Numbered from the stretch's first letter, positions 1 to 13,013 are shown. The stretch: DNA of 64,000 nt from Archegozetes longisetosus (GCA_018873245.2 JAEMBT020000002.1:5720001-5784000), one strand, 5' to 3'. Notes: generated from the sequence alone by a model not told the origin. Numbers and translations are program-made.

Positions 1-273
1 TGCCAGAAAAACAAAATAAGTGATTGATAAACAAAAATTCAAAAATTTGCCATAAATTTTATCAATGAAATTTCCTACAATATATAAACTGAAGCTCATC
101 TTATGCGAGACTTTTAGTAAATTTATGATTGTATCTAAAACTTAATGTTATCATAAGTTTAAAATAAATTATTTGTGAGATCTTAATGTAATCAATAATA
201 TCCATAAGCTCATTCAGAACTGTAGTACTTATGTTGAAGTGATCCACTTTCATGAGAATCCATTAGTGAAAGT

Positions 274-2243
274 TCAGTCATCATCATCGTCATCATTGTC
301 GTCACCTTTAAGAATGAAATGTGCTCCATATTCACCGATCATAACGGCTGCCGCGTGAGTATTAGCTGAAACGACTCGAGGCATTATAGATGCGTCGATT
401 ACTCTTAACTTGGAAACACCGCGAACTCTTAATTGAGGGTCAACTACGGCACTGTTATCATTGATAGCACCCATTTTACATGTTCCGACCATATGAGCAG
501 CTGAAGAGGTCATAGTTTGTGCCATACATGCTAAATATTCACTGGGAGGATAACTAAAATTTCCGTTATGTTGAGCCTCACAGCCGGGCACTAAAGTATT
601 GTATGGTTCAACACCGAACTCTTCAAGAATTGGTGATGATGCTATTCTAAACGATTGTGCCATTCCTTCGACAATGGTCGATAAATCTTCTGGTTCAGAG
701 AAATAATTCGGATTTATTAGTGGCTGGACAAATGGATCTGATGATTTCAGCCTTATATTGCCTCTACTTTTAGGCCTTAACAGTATAACTGATACGCTGA
801 ATTGGGTGTGATTTCTATACGGTCCGTAGAATTGATCCCAAATATCTTGACGTATTCGTGTTTTTATACCACTCGATGGATCGGCTGCAGGACCTGATTG
901 TATGAATCCCAACTGAACGTCCGGCCAATCAGTTTCATTAACAAAAGAGCTTTGGAATAATGACACCGAATAGTCGGATAGAGTTAAAGGTCCCGAGCTA
1001 TTGATGTAATATTTTGAGAGTGTTTCGAGAGTTGGAGTTTTATTAGTGAATGTTGTGTTAGTTAAAAAGTGGACTCCAAAAACGCGTGTATGATCGTGAA
1101 GATTATGGCCAACTGGTAAGTCAGAAACAACCTTGATATTGAATTTTTCTAAATGGCTTTTTGGACCGATCCCTGCGACAAAGGAGTTGTTAATTAAGTT
1201 CAAAAACACAATACATTTAGTTTTCGACATATGAATGATTTTCTCAATACCTGAAAGCATTAATAGTTTTGGCGAATTGATAGTACCCGCAGAAACAATG
1301 ACTTCTTCATCAGCTCTGACTCTATAAGTTTGTCCATTGCGTACGAATTCGACTCCAATCGCGCGTTTTCTACTATTAAAAATTATTCTAGTCGCAAAGG
1401 CGCGAGTCAAAATATGCAAATTTCTTCTTGTGTAACTATGTGCTAAGTAAGCCATTGAAGATGACTGTCGAACACCATTCAGAATATTTCTTTGTGCTAT
1501 ATTAGTTACGAGACGTTTGTCGCCGTTGAGATCTGCTCTAGGAATTCCCAAACTTTCTGAAACCATGACCCATTTCTCTGTTAATGGATGCCAAATTGGT
1601 GGTGTGGAGACAGAAAGTGGTCCAGTGGTAGAATGAAACCCGTTTTGAGCGATATCTGGATCCGTATTGTTTTCCGATTTAAGAAAAAATTTATAGACAT
1701 CTTTCCACGACCAACCCTTAGCTCCCGATTGCTCCCAATAATCGAAGTCTTTTGGGTTTCCACGAAGATATACCTGAAGTTTAAGATAGATATGAAAATT
1801 TTCACGTTACTGAAGTATTAGTCTCTATTATATTATGACATATTTATAGTTATCAAACCAACCATTCTGTTAATAGAAGATGTTCCTCCGAGTACTCGAC
1901 CTCGAGGCCAATTCATAACCTGGTCTTTAAGTCCGAAACACGAATGATTTTGTGCAACTATTGTATAATTCCAGTCCATTTCAGTTAGAGTTAAGGTTTC
2001 ACTCATTGATGGCATCGTCGATAACACTGTTTCAGGACCTCCTGCCTCAATAAGTAAAACACTATTCTCTCTGACTTCAGACAGTCTTGAAGCTACCGCA
2101 GAACCAGCAGATCCCGAACCGATTACGATATAATCGTATTCAGAATACCATTGTTCTCGTGACGCCATTTTATTGTATTTATTTTGTCTTTCGACAATTG
2201 CCGATGACATCAACAAAAGTGTTGACAATAAAAGACTTGTCAT
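274..2243 (-). CDS. GMC oxidoreductase (glucose dehydrogenase-like), 3 exons
   Basis: FAD-dependent GMC oxidoreductase, a family that oxidises alcohol groups of sugars, sterols and related compounds. Exons read from the gene: 2243-1863, 1773-1251, 1172-274, joined by an 89-base and a 78-base GT-AG intron, giving about 600 aa, a normal family length. Seen: hydrophobic N-terminus (MTSLLLSTLLLMSSA, likely signal peptide), dinucleotide-binding GSGSAGS after DYIVI, GMC signature 1 (RGRVLGGTSSIN), signature 2 (GTINSPKLLMLSG-IGP), and the C-terminal catalytic region with AAHMVGTCKMG and ANTHAAAVMIGE. The second intron is a multiple of three and has no stop, so the frame stays open through it, but the family motif SGIGP is only restored when it is removed. 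The protein ends in a short Asp-rich tail. Insect and mite relatives include glucose dehydrogenase and ecdysone oxidase; the substrate cannot be told. Confidence 0.93.
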
Positions 2244-4189
2244 GATTTGAAGTTAAGATGGCTTAAAGTTTACTAAAAATTATTCGATATTATTTTGGTT
2301 TTGGATTCTTCTTTCAAAAAACTAGTGTCACTAACAACAAATAAAAAGCATAGAAAACACAAGCAATAATTGTAAATAAAACTCATTCACTCCTGTGTCA
2401 AGTTATTAAATGAACATCTGACAAACAGATTATAACAAATGTAATGCGCACTGCATTCAAATACCTGTAAATTTCTTGGAACTGTTGCAAACTATTTTAC
2501 AACAGCATAAAAATAAGTGATCATTTGAGTACTAGGCTCGAGAACTTAGTCCAGACAAATTTAGTCAAACTGAGGCTCAAACTTATTGTTGATAAAAAGA
2601 AACACTGACTTCAACGCTGATTACTATTTCGTGTCAATGTCACTTTCGAGGAAAAATGAACACACTATCATTTTCAAGCAAAAAATAAAATACCTGTACT
2701 TTTAATGACTTTCTAGATAACAGTTAAAACTTGTTTTATGATTGTGTTTGTTCTCAAAGTATTGCTTCAAATTCAATTTCTATCATCTTCGTTTTGATTA
2801 AAAAGTTGTAGAACTCGCAACTTCAAGTAGCACTTCAGTTAAGAAAATCGTGACTACATCTAACTTGAAAACTTTGTTCAATTCTTATATGATTTGCATT
2901 TGTGAACACAAGGCAGAAAAATTGTCTCGAGCTTCTCAAAAGTCTGTTATCAGAACAAACGAGTGCACTAGAGTTTAATTATTGAACCTCTATTTCAACA
3001 TTAGAGTTGTATGTACTGTTTAAAAAACAAATAAGTAGAATGCACTTCAAGGATAAGAAGATATCTTACTGACCGATTAAAAGCTCGCCAAAGGTGTCAC
3101 TGAATACAATGAATTTTCCTTAAAGCCTTTCATCGTATTCCTTATCATGTCTAGTTAGGACTTTTATATCTTCGTTAAAGCTCTTAAAAGTAACCTATGA
3201 AATTATAGAATAATAACCTATTTGTGTCAATTCAGCAAAAATTAATCTCCAGGGTTTTTGCGCCAACGGATCCAAGCTCTAAAAACAGGAGAACTTAGCT
3301 TAACTATGATCAAACTGATTAGTCAGAATCTTTGAGAATCGACAGAAAGTAATCAGAATTTTACGGAAAATATGCGAAGCAATTTTAGCTTAAAATGCGT
3401 CAAGCATACAATAAATAAGTTAATGATTTAGTTTTATGGGATAACAGAGATATTAACTTTACATATTTTGATTGTTTCGCAATACATAGTTATATTCACT
3501 TTATTGAACCACTGTATATGTGCTCACAAATAAATAATACTAATATATTGGCAAAATTTGTCGATCAGTTTTATTAACCAAGTGTTTGCAATTACATTAA
3601 TTTCTGATTAAGATAACAAAACCAAATAATTAGAACTCGAAATATTATCAAGAAGTATTCATAGACAGATGTCTTTGGAAAGCACTTTCGAGGCAAAAGA
3701 CTTGACAGACTATTTTAATTTCTAAATGCTAAAAGTTTAGTTGGTTTTATCCAAAGAGCTTTTGCGCAAACATATTTGATCATTTAGTTTGTTATTTAAA
3801 AATATATTTTCGCAAATATTTACGTTCAAATTGCAAACATCTTTTTATTTCTATTTTGAGATCACGAGCTCACTATTGTATTGAATGACAAGCAAAGAAT
3901 ATTTTTTCAATTAATAATTCTGTTACTTAGTAACTTTTATTATACATGAAATCAAAATAAGAATAGTGACCACCCATTAGTTCTGTCTCTATCAAATCAC
4001 GTTAAGTCGTATTCATCTTTAAATAATACTAACTTGCAATAAATAAACAGACGAACTTCACTTTTTAGATAGATTTCAAATGTTGTCTTTTTTCATCAAA
4101 CTTTTCAATACACACACGATAATGACAAACTTGAATAGCAACTATCAGATGTTTGAAGTAGTTTATTAGTGTAAAATAAAAACTAAAAT

Positions 4190-5785
4190 ATGCATCGTTA
4201 TGGTAATTACATCGATAGAGTGGGCAGCTTCCACAATGGAATCCCTAGTTCTTTACACTTATTCAACGCCTCTCCTCGAATGGAAATACAATTCTCGTCA
4301 TATACGTGGCCTCCATTCATAACCACGAGACTGGTCGATAATACGATACGAATTCGTGGACCACTATATATGTTATTACTAGAAGTTGCAATCCGACTAA
4401 ATGCTTCGTAAGTATGCTCGTAGAAGCTTATTTATAAGTATCTTATTTGCAGTTAGTTTAAAGTTATTTACTTTAGTTTAACTTTCAAAACTGTCAAACT
4501 CTATGAATTAACGACATGGAATCAGAAGCCGTTACTATTTCTTATGCCAATTTGGCCCTCAAACCAATTCTTCAAAAGACAGAACATCTTTGGACACATC
4601 GGATTCGTTGAAATGGACTCAATTATGCATCGAATCATACGTCAAAAGAAGGTCATATATATGGACGTTTTCGCCACATTTCAGAGCACTGTTTGGATTC
4701 TTATCTTGACTTCATTGATATTTTTATTAGTTTTTCATACATTAATTATTGATAGACTGAATCTTAATTTATTGGCCGAAAGAATTAGATTCTACTTAAC
4801 TTCATTCATATCTCTGAATAATGTTGACAAGAAAGAAGTACCCAAAGGAGTCGGTAGAATATTAGTTGGTGTCTGGTACTTCTCCATAGTTATTCTAAGC
4901 TTCATACTTTCCGGAAATACACTTAGCCTTTTTGCGCATCATGAGCACATTTCTCTTTATATCGATTCGTGGCAAACATTTTGCAGGTAAACCATTTTGA
5001 CCCCTTATCCAATTTAGATATTTATGAAAATCGTTCGAAAAGCTTCAAATCTGATATGAGAGTTAGGTTTTTTAATAAGTACTCAAAATCAATTCGATTT
5101 TAGGCAGAGTGAACAGATAGTCAAATCATTTGGAGTGAATGAAAAGGAAATACTAGATAGGTATCGCAAACGTAGCCCATTCGGAGAGTGTTTAGCCGAA
5201 AGAATGCAAGTCATTGACGTCACTCAAAATCGGTCGTGGTCTATCAAACAAGTATACACTGACGTCAATGATGGCTTATATGTGATACTCACCGAAAAGC
5301 GTTCGAGTAACTCAATCATGAATGAATGGCGCCAAGAATTTCCCAACTTATACCTTTCTAATAAAGACACAGAAACAGAGCCCGTATTCTTACAGTATTA
5401 TCCGTATAGAGATCTACAAGTAAGCCAAAAGTTTGATAGTGTTCTCGCTCGTATGGTTGAATCAGGAATTTACCGAAAGTGGTTTCATCACATCAACTAC
5501 ACCTCAGCTGAAGATAAAGTCAAACAAATCCAATCACTTATTAATTACAGTTCTATCAGTGTCGAAAATCTTAAATTCATACTACTTCGTAATTTATGTG
5601 TCAATATTTCTCTTTTAATCATTCTAATCATTGAATTATTTTCTGACTATTTTTACAACAATATATGCAACAAAACTCATAGTAAGCAATTATCAGATGC
5701 TTCAAAACTATTCCACGATGGCAAGAGATGTAAGGGCTTTATTCATACAATGCTTACAGAAACCTTTAGTATAGAAAAAAATTGA
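4190..5785 (+). CDS. Divergent ionotropic receptor (IR / iGluR-fold), 3 exons
   Basis: Chemosensory-type ionotropic receptor, a ligand-gated cation channel subunit of the plasma membrane. Exons 4190-4407, 4477-4986 and 5104-5785 join in frame (69- and 117-base GT-AG introns) to about 469 aa. Seen: a short S1 ligand-binding part; M1 (VWILILTSLIFLLVFHTLII); a very short pore stretch; a helix VWYFSIVILSFILSGNTLSLF at the place of M3, where SGNTLSLF stands for the SYTANLAAF motif of iGluRs; an S2 half ending in FDSVLARMVESGIYRKW, typical of IRs; and a last membrane helix (NLCVNISLLIILIIELF) before a cytoplasmic tail. S1 is shorter than usual and no signal peptide is visible at this Met, so an upstream exon may be missing from the model. 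It belongs with the divergent, tuning-type IRs rather than the conserved co-receptors. Confidence 0.82.
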
Positions 5786-6664
5786 GGATCTCATACAACT
5801 TTGAAAAATACTATCAATTAATAAAAATTTCAAATTTTTCTGAAAATAAAAAGCAAAAACTTATTTGAAAATTAAATTATTACTGTGCATAGAGAGTCCT
5901 ATAGGCCCCTTGAAATAATACGCATTATTCAGGGTGCATACTTTACGAAAACTACAAACTACGAAACAACTCATTTGGACTTTGTACTTCAAAGTTCCAC
6001 TTAAAATCCTGAAAATGTTTGTCTCTAATTTGAATTTTATGCAAAGCACGACGATGCAAAACTTTCTTACCATAGACCAGACTTATGGGGCACTCTATAG
6101 ATATTGAACGATTAAAAGGTCTGAATATAAATACTACATTCTGTAATATAAAGACTTTCACTTTTCTCATGTGACATGATTGCAAAAATACTATTAGTTT
6201 AGCTATTGCAACTATTGATTGTAGTAAATAATACTGTTTGTCATATATTTACGTTTATTATAAGAATCGTTTAACAGAATGAGACATTGAGTAAACTTAT
6301 GATATACTCTCAAGTTCTCTTTATATGAGTTTCGTAGTCAAATAGGTTTTCAAAACCGTCAAAACATTTGGACAAAATACGTTTCTATAATTTGCAAGTC
6401 TTTAAGATTTGATAGTTAGTATTTTAGTAATGAAGCAAATCCTGATTTCACTCAACTATCACAATTATTTGTTACGACGCATATATCACAAAATCTCTTT
6501 TTGAAAATTTCAGTTTGTAAACAAATATTCGAAACTTTTCAATTATTTTGATTCAGGTTAGAGTTGAAATTAGTGCACAAAACTTTTAAAACAGACATGA
6601 CTCAATCGATATTCGGTCTTACATTCAAGCAATATAGTAGTGGAAAGTGTAATCTTGGAGTGTC

Positions 6665-7559
6665 ATGATCCACTCTATTATTGTATTTATAGCAGTTTTG
6701 TTTGACGCAAGGTAGGTCTATTTTGTTTTTTGAATAGGTCTATTTATCTAATGGTCATTTCAATTCTAAAGATTGAAAATTGTTTAAAATAAATATCTAT
6801 TTTCTGTTGATAAGCTTATGTCATGACCGGTTTAAAATTTAGATTTAACAATTATTGCTATTTTGCTCTCCAGAATACTAGACCATAAATCATTTGTCTG
6901 TTGAACACAAAATCCATGTCATAATAGTTAAAGATACTATCGATTGAGTTCATCTTAGAACAAAAATCTTGACAATTTTTGTCAAAAATAAAGATAACAC
7001 GTAACGAAATAGTAAACAAACAGAAATGGAGTGTGGATATTATACTTATCGATATCCTAATTATAGTCTTAAACTAGTTGAATAAGACCTCAAACACGCC
7101 TGGGATTTGAGTTATGGCAGTGTTTTTGGAAACTAAACTAAACAAGCTTCTGGATCAAAGAAAATGATTTCATTTACTGTATGTTAAAAGTGCTTATGAC
7201 GAAAAACAAAATATCCTCTATTATATGATAAATAAAATTTCAGATAAATATGAAAGCTCGAACTGTCATTTGATGACAAGAAATCTGGAAAACCCCGAAC
7301 TTTTGAGTGAATGGTAGGACAAACAGACAAACAAATTTAATGATATTTTCGCAGTCAAAAATGTGGTAGATGCTAATAGCGTGATTGAGTCTTTCAATTT
7401 GACTAATAGTCGTGAAACGTATATCAGACAAATAGTGAGTCAGATTTGTTAAAATTTTATGAAAAATCCTATAACATGAATAAATGACAATTTATCTTGA
7501 ATCTTCACTCAGTCGATCACGAAAACATTTTTCAGTTGTTACACGAACTAAAGCTTTAA
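6665..7559 (+). CDS. Candidate small secreted protein, 4 tiny exons
   Basis: No function recognised. A possible gene built only from splice logic: exon 1 6665-6711 encodes a signal-peptide-like MIHSIIVFIAVLFDA and ends at AAG/GTAGGT; exon 2 about 7257-7306; exon 3 7355-7434 after TTTTCGCAG, ending at ATA/GTGAGT; exon 4 7536-7559 after TTTTTCAG, ending in TAA. Phases fit across all junctions and give about 66 aa. The weak points are the exon 2 acceptor (a better CAG lies at 7241-7243 but does not fit the phase of exon 1) and its donor. An alternative donor at 7314 would give a shorter product ending CQKCGRC. A 63-codon open frame also runs on the opposite strand (7240-7431). Transcript evidence is needed to choose. 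Confidence 0.28.
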
Positions 7560-8410
7560 GGCGACTGAAATATCAGATAAAGAATCAAATAGAATAACGG
7601 ATACGATAGAGAAAGGTCACGAATGGATATGAATCTAAATACGATTTCTAATTGAAGTTATGAATCCAAAAATTTGAATTGCAAACAAGAATAAATTTGA
7701 TTTCATTGACTGTTAATAATCTGTAGCTCTGTTCGAGTGATTGGCGAGGGTCTTATATTTGGATTTGATCAGTTTTCATATTATTGACTGCACTTATTAT
7801 ATTTCTTGTATTTATTGCAATTCTATGCTTCATGAATAAGTTTTCAAATTAAAATAATTAAATAATTCTATTTAGTTATTTTTAAAGACATGACAGGAGC
7901 AACTGATGAAGAGCCATCCAATAGAATACACTGATTATTTTGTTCGAGGAACGATAGTTGTCAACTTACTCCAAACTGTTTTAATCGAGGCCAATTGAAA
8001 TTTGTGTCTTTTTCTTGAAAATTACGTTCGTTAAATGAAATTCTCATTGAAATTAATTCGTTGATAGTATACGGATTAATAAGCACAAAATGAGATTTCT
8101 GACAGATAAAGGGTCATTAAAACTTGCAAATTAAAGCGATCTACTTGCTCTAAGTTTCGATATCAAACAGAACTTTTGATAGTAACCGAAGAATACCACA
8201 TGTCTCGTGTGTATTCATACTCACAACTAATCAGTTATTTTGGCATGTCGCGGATAAGGCAGTAATTAATACTACTGATTGCTAAAACTTATGAAAATAG
8301 ACAATTAGGATCACTATCTTACAGAATAGTCACTTAAAGCTGACTGAATTACTTGATATGTACTATAAGGTTCTAAATCAATTTTTTGATAAAATCAGTT
8401 ATTAACGAAT

Positions 8411-8680
8411 TCATATAAAATTTAATAAATACAAATAGACAACCTAATTATAGCCAAACGATAGTATTTATTCTTGCACTTAAAAATTATGTTTAAAAAA
8501 ATTTTCATCGCTTCATAGGTTACTGGAAAAAATGTTGACCAGCAACATCATACCAATAAAAGATCTCACATTAAATTTTCAAAAAATCAATGCCACTATT
8601 TTGCAATTGTTCTTTAATTCATTTTGCATGACATTTTACAACAAATTTTGCAAAATTACAATTATTTAATTAAAAATCTT
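8411..8680. repeat. Dispersed repeat B, copy 1
   Basis: About 270 bases that match, with scattered substitutions and small gaps, the stretch at 60451-60720 in the same orientation. Shared blocks include CGCTTCATAGG, ATTAAATTTTCAAAAA, TCAATGCCACTATTTT and CTTTAATTCATTT. There is no open frame and no clear terminal repeat. Probably an old copy of a non-coding transposable element. Confidence 0.75.
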
Positions 8681-9844
8681 AGGTTTTATTAATTTTTAAA
8701 CATCTTAAATTTTCTATATTGTCAAACTGAATAAATAAGTGTTGATTTAGTTAAAAAATAATATCAAAAATCTTTTTTGGTATGATTTGCAACCATATTC
8801 CTTGTCATCAAACTAACTTTAAAAGTAGGGATAAGTTCTAAACTTTTTAAAGTCAATTTTAAAACCAAAATATATATTATAAATGATAAATCTTAACGTT
8901 ACGTCATTATCAGCTACAAGATAAACGTTATAATTAAGACAAAATTAAGGTTTAAATATATATAAAAGTCTTACCAATTTTTTGTCGCATACCTTATATA
9001 TGAATCACATAAAACAGAAGAAACAATTATCGACAAAACTTGCCAAATGATCGAGTCAAAGCCAGATAATAAAACAAAATTCATTAGCTTTAATTATGAT
9101 CGTTTGTATTCTACCCTTTTCTTTATTTATTGTCACATTTTATTTATAGTAAAAAATGATTTTCAAGTTTTTTGTGTTCTAAAAACTCTGTGACTGATTA
9201 AGAAGTTTCACAATAAGCAAATCAAAAGATGATATGAGGTATAATCCAGATTCACCTCTTTAGACATCATCTGAAATATGATTGATTCTGGTGTTCAATC
9301 TGGAACAAAATCAAAAGTCTTGTTTGAGGTCAAATCTGAATTCTAATCTAAACTGCTGATTCGAACAAATACAACTCAAAAACAAATTCAGCAATTCATA
9401 GAATTATTGAGACTCACCTAGACTGTTCAATTGAAACCTTAAAGCAGTTTATCAAAAATTCATTTTATTGAAATGTATCTGTTTTACTAAATAAAAATTA
9501 AATTATTTGAATTTTTCCAAACACTTTCTTGCAATTTGCCATTTCTCAAGAGTTAATCTTGAGTACCAAAATTTTCACTTCGATCAAATAACTGCGTATA
9601 CATAATATTATGATCGCACCACTTTGATGAAACGCATTAAACACATGTGTCTATAGTCAAAATAATCAAATATGAAAGATTTTTTTGTCAGAAAGATGCA
9701 GTTCTTGAGTTACAAAGATTTGTAGATTATGGTATTTATGCTTATTTTAGTATATCTCTTTATATGATTGAATTTCAGGAAAAAGTCTGCTTCAAAGTGA
9801 GATTACCTGAAATGATTTGCCAATGAGTTAACTCAAGTTACTAA

Positions 9845-10395
9845 CAAAGGAGTCTTGAAACCAATTGGTGGAAATATCAGTTAAAATCGTTTGAAACTCC
9901 AAAGTTAATGTATTTTAAATACCAAAATCGAAAAATTAGCAGCCACTGGGACTATGATCATAATTAAATTAACGATTAATTAGTTAATAATGAAGCAATA
10001 CAAACTTTTTTAAAAGTTTAGGGTGAAGTGAACAGAAGCGTTATTAATATGGAGTTCTACGCGGATTCGCATACTTTTATTACGAAGATGTAACATCGAA
10101 AACATTGAAGGACTCATTGTTTATCCAATTTAAGTTTAATAAGTTCGTAAAAATTGTAATAAAAGTTTGTGAATCCGTGTAGAACTCCATATTAATTACG
10201 TTTCTGTTCGCTTCACCCTAAACTTTTAAAAAAGTTTGTATTGCTCCATTATTAATTAACTAATTAATCTTTAACTTAGTTATGATCAGAGTCCCAGTGG
10301 CAGTTAATTTGCCGATTTTGGTATTTAAAATACATTGATCTTGGAGTTTCAAACGATTTTAACTAATATTTTCACCAATCGGTTTCAAGACTATT
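9845..10395. mobile_element. Fold-back element with about 240-base inverted arms
   Basis: The left arm (about 9850-10088) is repeated in reverse complement at about 10153-10392, leaving a loop of about 65 bases. Matching blocks include AGTCTTGAAACC at the outer edge, TTTAGGGTGAAG in the middle and ATATGGAGTTCTAC near the loop, with few mismatches. No protein-coding frame is inside. The structure fits a fold-back or long-TIR MITE; a clear target-site duplication was not found, so the outer limits are approximate. Confidence 0.8.
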
Positions 10396-11282
10396 GTAAG
10401 TGATATTCAAAATCAACTAGTCAAAGTTCGAGCTAAATTCATATGAATAACTTGAACAACTTGAAACTTGAATAAACTCTAGTTCAACGAATTAATGTAT
10501 TTATTTTAAGACATGTTTTATTAATAAATATTGATAGAAATTAGAAGTGAATAAAGTTGCTTACTTTAAAAATTTCGACACCGAACACTTATAATCTTCT
10601 CTACGCATTTCACGAATACAGCTAACGAAACCTCCTAAGTCTTATTCAATTGTTAAAAGATAAAATTCGTTGAACTTTACAAGATTTCAGACTCTTATCA
10701 TAAACTTACTCAATAATCAATCAAAAGTTTGTTCTACTTATGTGTATAATGAAATCAGTTCAAAAATGCAATTAGATTAAATTCTCATGATCTACAAACT
10801 TGACAATTTCGGAAATGAGAATCTTGATAAGAATTTGAATATTAGATGAATCTATTACTGGCATCGATTACTGAGTATTTCAATTAAGTTGATATTTTCT
10901 ATGAACTATTTCGTTATCTGAATTTCTGAACAGTGCATCTCTTACTTAGTGTGCTTTAAATCATATATTCTTACTTTACAGATGCGCTTACATCTCTTTC
11001 ATGTTTGTATTGCGTAAAAATGGTTATCGCATACTAATTGGTTTTCGTTTCTTATCAGTATTTGATAGTATTTTTTGCTCATAGTAATCACTTATTACTT
11101 ACGAGTTATTATTTCAACTTTTCAAGCAATTAAAGGCTTTTGTCAATATTAGTATTATTCGTTGCACACACGTGTCTAACAAAATCTTCCCAAAATAAAC
11201 TTCCCATAATTTATGGATATGTTAATGTGAACGCGTTTACTCACTAATTATTAATTTTTATCTAATCTTACAGTGTATCAGG

Positions 11283-11666
11283 GTATTTGCTATGAAACGG
11301 ACTGCAAAAGTATTTCAAAACTTTTCATCAGTCATTTTGATAAAAGTTACAAATAACTATGCCAATAATTAAGTATCTGATTTCCAACATTTATGAATAA
11401 AAATCGCCAATAAGGGATATAAACGACGAGAGTAGTATTTAGTTATGGTCAAATCACTTGTATTATTAGTGAATGTTCAATTTCCAGAAATAATTTTCCT
11501 ATTTTGGTACAATTTTTGTAAAATTACTCATAAAACATAAAATGAATAAAATTGAATATTAAGATTTGTAAAGTTTGTTAATGAGTGAATGCAAATATCG
11601 AGTTATTAAAATATAGTCTTGCTATCTTATTTAAGTATAAATGAGGCAGTTAGCTTTATAGTGATT
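11283..11666. repeat. Dispersed repeat A, copy 1
   Basis: About 385 bases related over their whole length to 42933-43293, same orientation. Shared blocks include TAAGGGATATAAAC, TTTAGTTATGGT, CCAGAAATAATTTTC, AAGATTTGTAAAGTTTG and AATGAGGCAGT. It has no coding potential. It ends about 20 bases before the hAT remnant, which therefore lies next to it rather than inside it. Confidence 0.8.
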
Positions 11667-11695
11667 TCCCCATGTATGAGCGCAATAGTTATTAC

Positions 11696-12307
11696 TAGGG
11701 GTGCATAAATATGTAAAATGCATATTTACATAAAAAGGAATATTTAAGGGTTTATGGGACATAAAAACATAAATGCATGAAATGGAATATTTTAAATAAT
11801 TTGATCAGTTTATCTAAATTTTATGAAGCTTTGGGCAAAATCTTTGGATATAAAACACTTAAAATAATCTCTGAGTTGTTAAACGGATAGAATTTATCTC
11901 TGGAAGAGTTGAATAATAGAGAATTCTCAAAATTTTTGCTTCCATTCCCATAAAAGATGGGATTGGGATTCACATTTTTATCTCTATTGGATAAAAACTT
12001 ATAAGCTGATCATACTGGGTATCTCAAGTGTGCAACAGTAACTCAATATAATGTTGAGAGAATCTTCAGTGGTCATAAAAATATATTAAGAACAAATAGA
12101 CTAAAATTTACAAGTGAGAACCTAAAGATGTACGTTGTAGTTAAATGCAACAAGGATAATTTCTAATCTGATTAATTAGATATATTTTGTATCATATTGT
12201 CTTTTTGTGTTCCTTCTAATGCATATTTAAGTGCCTATTTCGCAAGTTTTAAAGGCATATTTGCATACATATTTCTGAAAAATAAAAGCATATTTTTGCC
12301 ACCCCTA
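11696..12307 (+). mobile_element. hAT-family DNA transposon remnant with 8-base target duplication
   Basis: Ends are TAGGGGTGCATAAATATG at the left and its imperfect inverse (rc TAGGGGTGGCAAAAATATG) at the right. The element is flanked on both sides by the exact 8-base duplication GTTATTAC (11688-11695 and 12308-12315), the length expected for hAT insertions. The interior, about 600 bases, keeps the end of a hAT transposase: at 12032-12166 one frame reads through the dimerisation motif NVERIFSGHKNIL and ends in TAA. The rest of the transposase is deleted or unreadable, so the copy cannot move by itself. Confidence 0.88.
12032..12166 (+). pseudogene. hAT transposase C-terminal dimerisation fragment
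   Basis: A short open frame inside the hAT remnant carries VERIFSGHKNIL followed by ENLKMYVVV, the conserved C-terminal dimerisation region of hAT transposases. The upstream sequence is broken by stops and frame changes; a piece reading KTYKLIILGISS lies in another frame. This is a relic, not a working gene. Confidence 0.72.
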
Positions 12308-12317
12308 GTTATTACAT

Positions 12318-12407
12318 TAATACCTCGATATAGTGCATCTCTGGAGTCTAAAATTTGACTCACTATAACGAGGTTTCAATTAAGGAGGTTCATCGTATCG
12401 AGGTATT
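12318..12407. mobile_element. Miniature inverted-repeat element, Tigger-like ends
   Basis: A 13-base inverted repeat TAATACCTCGATA ... TATCGAGGTATTA bounds about 88 bases, with a further CACTATAACGAGG inside that mirrors CCTCGATATAGTG. ACCTCG near the end recalls pogo/Tigger termini. It sits only about 10 bases beyond the hAT target duplication. It is too short to encode anything. Confidence 0.45.
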
Positions 12408-13013
12408 AGTGTATAAGTTAAAATTCAATTGTGTTACTTAAGTTAATAAAGCAGTATTAAATAGAATTGAGCAGTTAACAGCAAATGCAAGCACACTAAC
12501 AAATCTCATCAAAATATAAATTCAGTAAGTTTGAAAACTTTATCAAAGAACTTATTTTTAAAAGTTATTTCACTTTCTTTGAGTTATAGAGCAAATTTTT
12601 CCGAATTTTTCTAAGTTATAAAGAGAGTTTTTATTGGAATTTGCATTACATTTGTTGAGATTGACGCATTTGATTTTGTTAAATTTAGCTAAAGAGAATA
12701 AAGTTATCGAGACATTTGAGCTAGCAATAAGTAATACACCAAATAAGATAACATTCCTATTTAAACAATTATTTCATTTGACTTCATTGATAGAATGAAA
12801 AAATATCGAAATTTTAAAATCCTGTTGTAAACATATATTAGAAATGAATTTATTTGAGGCATACTTTGAGATATGAATTCTGAGTTTATACTTCTAAGTA
12901 CATTACACTTAAATAACTAAACAATAACTAATCGTACTATTATTAAAATTAACAAATATTTGGTTTAACTTGTGAAAATTGTACTTAAAAATGGATTGCA
13001 AACATGAAAAACT

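Noticed and set aside
5861..6185. Two overlapping minus-strand frames of 70 and 77 codons
   Set aside because: They overlap each other in different frames, with no signal, motif or splice partner.
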